From Taibaiella sp. (GTDB taxonomy: Bacteria > Bacteroidota > Bacteroidia > Chitinophagales > Chitinophagaceae), in the NCBI GenBank assembly GCA_019638495.1, contig JAHBTQ010000001.1, positions 248,001-312,000 on the forward strand: a DNA stretch of 64,000 nt, written 5' to 3'. A program made the translations under genes and the position numbers. Every line of letters begins with the position of its first letter. The stretch's first letter is position 1. Shown piece after piece: positions 60,020 to 64,000 of this stretch. The notes under the pieces were generated by a model, which worked only from the letters and a program-made list of their open reading frames with translations, did not search any database and was not told where the DNA came from.

Positions 60020-61912
60020 ATGAGTAACGCCAGGATGAATATTCGGTGGCAGCGTAAAGTTGCGTGCCTGATAATGGCAGCAGTGGGCATTACGGTCTCT
60101 GCAGATGCCCAGCTATCGCTGAAGCGGCAGAAATATGACAGCATAGCCGCCCGCTATAGCGGTGAGCACGCGATCTATACCGAAGTAACTGAGCGCATAG
60201 AGTTTGAAGACTACCAGGGCGATGGCCTGTATGCCAAAGCGACCACATCTGTGGAAGAGCTCTTCATCTCAGACAAGTCACTTAACAAGTTTCACGAAGC
60301 GGAACCCAACACGGCTATCTACATTCCTGAGGGCAATGACTACAAGCGCTATACCAAAACGTACCATCCGCTGACGCGTAACGCCATCACGTACACCACA
60401 AGTACAGACATGTATGCGCTTGGGTTCCTCCCCGGCTTCTACTTCAGCCAGTCGCTGCCGGTGGTTAGCGCCACACTGGAAGTGATAGCCCCAAAGAACA
60501 TGAAAATGGGATTCATGGTAACGGGTGGCGACACATCCGTTATCAAACGCAGTGTAACCGAGAAATACGGAAACATCATCTATCGGTTCACAGCGGAAAA
60601 CGTACCTGCGCAAAAGCCGTATAGCAACGTCCCTTCAGATAAGTACTACAGGCCGCACGTAATCCCATATGTGATCTCCTTCCGCCCCACAGGAGCAAAG
60701 AAAGACTCTGTAATGTCGGGCTCTGTAGAGGCCGACCATAAGTACGAGTTTGGCTACATCAAGGGTCGCAACCTGGAGCATGACGAATACCTTGAGAACA
60801 AGGCTAAAGAACTTACAAAGTCTGCTTACTCTCAGCGCGAGAAAGTGCAGCGCATCTATGACTGGGTACAGAATAATTTCCACTACCGTATAGACCCTGA
60901 CAACCCAAACTGGGGGGTAGTGCCTCACCAGGCCGATACGGTATGCAAGCGCATGTTTGGCGACTGTAAAGACATGTCGAGCGTATTCAACGCTATGCTG
61001 GACCAGGTGGGCGTTAAAGCCTACTATGTAGTAATAGGCACTAATGACAAACCCTATGCGCACAATCAGATCCAGAATGGTCACCTCTATGACCACATGA
61101 TAGCGGCAGTGAAGCTGGACGGCGAGTGGGTTTTCCTGGACGGAACTACACATGTGATGCCCATGGGCTACAACAGGTCTGACCTGCAGGGTAAGGAAGC
61201 AAACATACTCGTGAGCGAAAATGAATCGAAGATCGTTACCATCCCTACTATGCCTGCATCGCAGAACGTAGAGACCGACAACACCACCATAAACCTGGAC
61301 AATGACAAAATAACCGGTACCATCTATGCGCATTACTCCGGCTATGGTGCCTGGGACCTGGGCGAATACCTGGAGGCACGTCAACGTGAGTATGAGAAGG
61401 ACAAGATCGTTCAGAAACTACTGAGTCGTGGCAACAACAAATTCGTGGTAAGAAACTATAGCGTTAACCAGCCGAAATCGGGCCGTAAAGATGCTTCGAT
61501 CGATGCACGCTTTACGCTAGATGGCTATGTACAAACCGTGAAGCGCGACCACTATGTGAACATGAACGTGCTGCGCACTATGGAGAAGAGCCGCGTAAAT
61601 GAGCCTGAGCGAAATGTAGCTTTCTACCTGCAACCGGACTATAAACGCACTGTGAAACAAACCGTGACACTGAACGTGCCAAAGGGCTACCATGTGAGCT
61701 ACATACCTAAAAGTGCAAAGGGCGGCAACGAAAAGTTATGGACATACAGCATCACGTACAAGTATGACGCAAAAGCACGCACCATAACACTGACAAAGGA
61801 ATATGTTGTGAACGTGCTGAAGATAGATCCTGACCAATTCGCAGAACACAACAAGCTCGTAGACGAACTAAATAAACAATACAAAGAGACAGTGGTGCTT
61901 ACAGGTAAATAA
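60020..61912 (+). CDS. DUF3857/transglutaminase-like secreted protein, intact triad
   Basis: 630 residues. Signal peptide to about residue 30 (ending TVSADAQ). N-terminal DUF3857 domain (about residues 50-250; YKRYTKTYHPLTRNAITYTT). A transglutaminase-like cysteine-protease-fold domain follows. The catalytic triad is readable: C316 in FGDCKDMSSVF, H359 in YDHMIAAVKL and D374 in FLDGT. The C-terminal region is a beta domain. Substrate unknown; peptidase or transglutaminase activity on envelope proteins is inferred. It lies 35 bases upstream of a paralogue without a triad. Confidence 0.85.
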   Translation: MSNARMNIRWQRKVACLIMAAVGITVSADAQLSLKRQKYDSIAARYSGEHAIYTEVTERIEFEDYQGDGLYAKATTSVEELFISDKSLNKFHEAEPNTAIYIPEGNDYKRYTKTYHPLTRNAITYTTSTDMYALGFLPGFYFSQSLPVVSATLEVIAPKNMKMGFMVTGGDTSVIKRSVTEKYGNIIYRFTAENVPAQKPYSNVPSDKYYRPHVIPYVISFRPTGAKKDSVMSGSVEADHKYEFGYIKGRNLEHDEYLENKAKELTKSAYSQREKVQRIYDWVQNNFHYRIDPDNPNWGVVPHQADTVCKRMFGDCKDMSSVFNAMLDQVGVKAYYVVIGTNDKPYAHNQIQNGHLYDHMIAAVKLDGEWVFLDGTTHVMPMGYNRSDLQGKEANILVSENESKIVTIPTMPASQNVETDNTTINLDNDKITGTIYAHYSGYGAWDLGEYLEARQREYEKDKIVQKLLSRGNNKFVVRNYSVNQPKSGRKDASIDARFTLDGYVQTVKRDHYVNMNVLRTMEKSRVNEPERNVAFYLQPDYKRTVKQTVTLNVPKGYHVSYIPKSAKGGNEKLWTYSITYKYDAKARTITLTKEYVVNVLKIDPDQFAEHNKLVDELNKQYKETVVLTGK

Positions 61913-61947
61913 TTCATCCGTAAGCAGAACGAACAAAACAGAAGCAA

Positions 61948-64000
61948 ATGAAAAAAGTTTCGGCACTTATACTACTGTTAAGCACGGCTACGCTAACGGT
62001 CTCGGCGCAGAAAAAACTGTACCTGTCGCAAAATCCGCGCTGGGAAGAATGGGCTGACTCTCCCCGTGTGCATGCAGTGCCACCTGAATATGCCTCACAG
62101 CCGGCCATAATCCTGATGGACGATAATACACTTGACTACAGGCTGGAGGGTGGCCAGGTAGTGAAGCACACAACCCGGCACAGACTTATCAAAGTGCTTG
62201 ACGAGCGTGGCGTAGAGGAATTTGACCAGGTGCTGATTCCCCTGGAGCATGGCACACGTGTGCCGGTGATAAAGGCCCGCGTCATATCTCCACAAGGAAA
62301 AATAAAGTACTACAACTTTGAGCGCGCGTTCTACTATACCGATGCCGAAGGTCGTTACACTTTCCTATGGCCGCTCGATGGCGTGGAAAAAGGATCGGAG
62401 GTAGAATACCTGGTGAAGGAAATAAGCAAGAATGACAACTTCGGCAGGGTTACAGTGCAGTCGACACTGCCGGTGGCAACTAGCCGCTTCCGCCTGTCTT
62501 ATCCTAAGAACATGGAGCTGGAAACACGCAGCTTTAATGGTTTCCCCACGGTGAAGCCGCAACTGCAGGACAACAGGATGAAGTATCGCGTGGAATTGTC
62601 GAACATTCCTGCCCTGATGCCAGAAAAGGAGAGTTTCTACAACCTGCGCACCATGGCAATGGAGTACAGGATAAGCTACTTCCTCAATGAGAACGGCGAA
62701 AAAATAAAGAGAAATTCCTTCGACAGCCTGGCACACAAAATTCACTACCAGAATTACAACTTCACAACGGGCGACCTTGCTGCGGTGAACGAATTCCTGC
62801 GTGACCTGGATGTACGTCCGTTTGGCAACGAAGAGGAGAACATTCGCAAAATAGAAAATGGCATAAAGGGCAAGATAACCCTCTATCCGTACGTTGACTT
62901 CGAGGAGCGCAAAGAAGTGCTTGCTACAGATCATATCCGTTCTATGTCAGTCTACTCAGCCGGCTATGACGATGAAAAGAGCACACTTGACACTGTGATA
63001 TCTAAGAGCGCAGGCAGCTACAAGAGCTACATAAAGCTGTTTGCCGCCTGCCTTACACAAGCCGGCATAAGGCATGAAATAGGCTGGGGCTGGGACAGGA
63101 CCCACTATCGCCGTGACCTGAACTTCGAAAGCTGGATGGGCCTTACTAAGACACTCATTTATTTTCCTGACCTGAAGAAGTATCTCGCCCCTACAGAGAT
63201 ATACCTGCGCTATCCTGTGATACCGTCAGAGGTGGCCGGCAGCAAGGGCGTGTTTGATGCAATTCCACCTCGTGGCAAGGTAACAGGACGCCTATACCAC
63301 ATACACAACATTAACCCGCTCACAGCAAAGGACAACCGTCACGACATTACCGCCTCCGTATCGTTTAACAAGGCTATGGATGCCAAGGTGGACCTGGCGC
63401 ACGAGTGGACGGGATATGCATCAGCCGGTATACGCGAAGAGCTACCGTTTGTGCGTAAAGAAAACATGAAGAAGTATGCCGCTGATCTGCTAGAGGTAAC
63501 AGACAATCCGGAAGACATTACCAGCTATAGCTTCACAAATGATGACCCGGCCACCGCTGCCGGCAAGCCACTGACGCTCTATGCATCAGTAAACAGCACT
63601 ACACTGGTAAACAAGGCAAGCTCAAAGTACCTGATCAATGTGGGCAAACTGATAGGTGCACAGCAGACGCTTTTTGACGAAAAGCAGCGCACGCTGCCGG
63701 TAGACATTGACTACCCTAATGCTGCACGCCACACCATAACCATCAACATTCCACGTGGTTACAAAATTGCCAATCCTGAGGTGCTGCGTATGAGTGCCGA
63801 CTACCTGAATGGCGAACTGGAAAAGGTGATCAACTTCTCGTCAGACTACAAGCTGATACGTGATGCAAAGAATGGCGACCGCCTGGTGATAACTGTGCGT
63901 GAGTCTTATTCGCAACTGCACTTCCCGCTCATAGAATACCAGCGCTACCGCAAGGTATTTGATGCAGCGGCAGACTTCAACAACCTGGCGTTGGTGATGG
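61948..64000 (+). CDS. DUF3857/transglutaminase-like paralogue, triad lost, 3' part outside window
   Basis: At least 684 residues with no stop before the window end. Signal peptide MKKVSALILLLSTATLTVSA. DUF3857-like region: KVLDERGVEEFDQVLIPLEH and TFLWPLDGVEKGSEVEYLVK. The transglutaminase-like region is present, but the triad is not: the cysteine position reads AGSYKSYIKLFAACLTQAGI (residues 355-374), the histidine position reads NFESWMGL (392-399), and the aspartate position reads KYLAPTE (411-417). So it is probably a non-catalytic partner or binding protein. Operon with the preceding gene. Confidence 0.8.
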   Translation, partial: MKKVSALILLLSTATLTVSAQKKLYLSQNPRWEEWADSPRVHAVPPEYASQPAIILMDDNTLDYRLEGGQVVKHTTRHRLIKVLDERGVEEFDQVLIPLEHGTRVPVIKARVISPQGKIKYYNFERAFYYTDAEGRYTFLWPLDGVEKGSEVEYLVKEISKNDNFGRVTVQSTLPVATSRFRLSYPKNMELETRSFNGFPTVKPQLQDNRMKYRVELSNIPALMPEKESFYNLRTMAMEYRISYFLNENGEKIKRNSFDSLAHKIHYQNYNFTTGDLAAVNEFLRDLDVRPFGNEEENIRKIENGIKGKITLYPYVDFEERKEVLATDHIRSMSVYSAGYDDEKSTLDTVISKSAGSYKSYIKLFAACLTQAGIRHEIGWGWDRTHYRRDLNFESWMGLTKTLIYFPDLKKYLAPTEIYLRYPVIPSEVAGSKGVFDAIPPRGKVTGRLYHIHNINPLTAKDNRHDITASVSFNKAMDAKVDLAHEWTGYASAGIREELPFVRKENMKKYAADLLEVTDNPEDITSYSFTNDDPATAAGKPLTLYASVNSTTLVNKASSKYLINVGKLIGAQQTLFDEKQRTLPVDIDYPNAARHTITINIPRGYKIANPEVLRMSADYLNGELEKVINFSSDYKLIRDAKNGDRLVITVRESYSQLHFPLIEYQRYRKVFDAAADFNNLALVM

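Noticed and set aside
1..64000. tRNA, rRNA, integrase, transposase or phage genes
   Set aside because: None seen by reading; a dedicated tRNA scan was not possible, so small RNA genes could have been missed.

Overview
The window is a chromosomal segment of a member of the Bacteroidota, most likely a Chitinophagaceae/Sphingobacteriia-type organism. Evidence: promoters of the Bacteroidota type (TTTG or TTG, 17-23 bases, TAnnTTTG) placed very close to start codons; little sign of Shine-Dalgarno sequences; a SusC/SusD pair; four secreted proteins with type IX secretion (T9SS) C-terminal signals; a long-form IspG; a fatty acid hydroxylase; and a Bacteroidota-type LptD. No rRNA, tRNA, CRISPR array, transposase, integrase or phage gene was seen.

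Layout. 0-5.8 kb: the start of a methionine aminotransferase, a SRPBCC protein, a hicB-hicA toxin-antitoxin pair whose toxin carries a stop codon, rseP and dxr on the minus strand, then tatC-rpiB. 5.8-13.2 kb: envelope genes (EGF-like lipoprotein, cell-wall amidase divergent from lptD, fatty acid hydroxylase, RND-family exporter). 13.6-16.9 kb: a T9SS cargo protein, murI, a histone H1-like lysine/alanine/proline protein, and rplU-rpmA. 17-21.3 kb: two tandem polytopic membrane paralogues and a GH3-family ligase. 21.3-29.1 kb: a 2611-residue secreted protein with 25 tandem Ig-like repeats and a type B T9SS signal. 29.4-33.6 kb: an OmpA-like protein, a polyprenyl diphosphate synthase and another polytopic membrane protein. 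33.6-36.3 kb: the phenylacetyl-CoA epoxidase genes paaA-paaB-paaC, interrupted by a four-helix-bundle gene flanked by inverted repeats. 36.6-39.5 kb: an ECF sigma factor with a probable anti-sigma partner, yceI and asd. 39.6-44.2 kb: two further T9SS cargo proteins built with the same Ig-like module. 44.3-47.5 kb: ispG and a trans-sulfuration enzyme. 48-53.5 kb: a SusC-SusD-lipoprotein operon. 53.8-56.7 kb: a small accessory island of short membrane proteins, a lipoprotein and a vapBC-like pair with a frameshifted toxin. 56.9-59.8 kb: rplM-rpsI-rpsB-tsf. 60-64 kb: two DUF3857/transglutaminase-like proteins, the second running off the window.

The genes fall into three themes: housekeeping (isoprenoid enzymes dxr, ispG and polyprenyl synthase; ribosomal proteins; murI; asd), envelope and surface (rseP, tatC, lptD, amidase, OmpA, SusCD, T9SS cargo), and accessory decay or insertion. 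In the last group the points of interest are two toxin-antitoxin pairs that each keep the antitoxin but have a broken toxin, a four-helix-bundle cassette inside the paa operon, and short palindromes scattered through otherwise conserved operons. I do not see a complete novel defence or mobile system. The strongest candidates for something undescribed are the inverted-repeat four-helix-bundle cassette, the Ig-like repeat array shared by three loci, an RGG-like tail on ribosomal protein S2, and helically phased TATACC iterons upstream of the vapBC-like pair.
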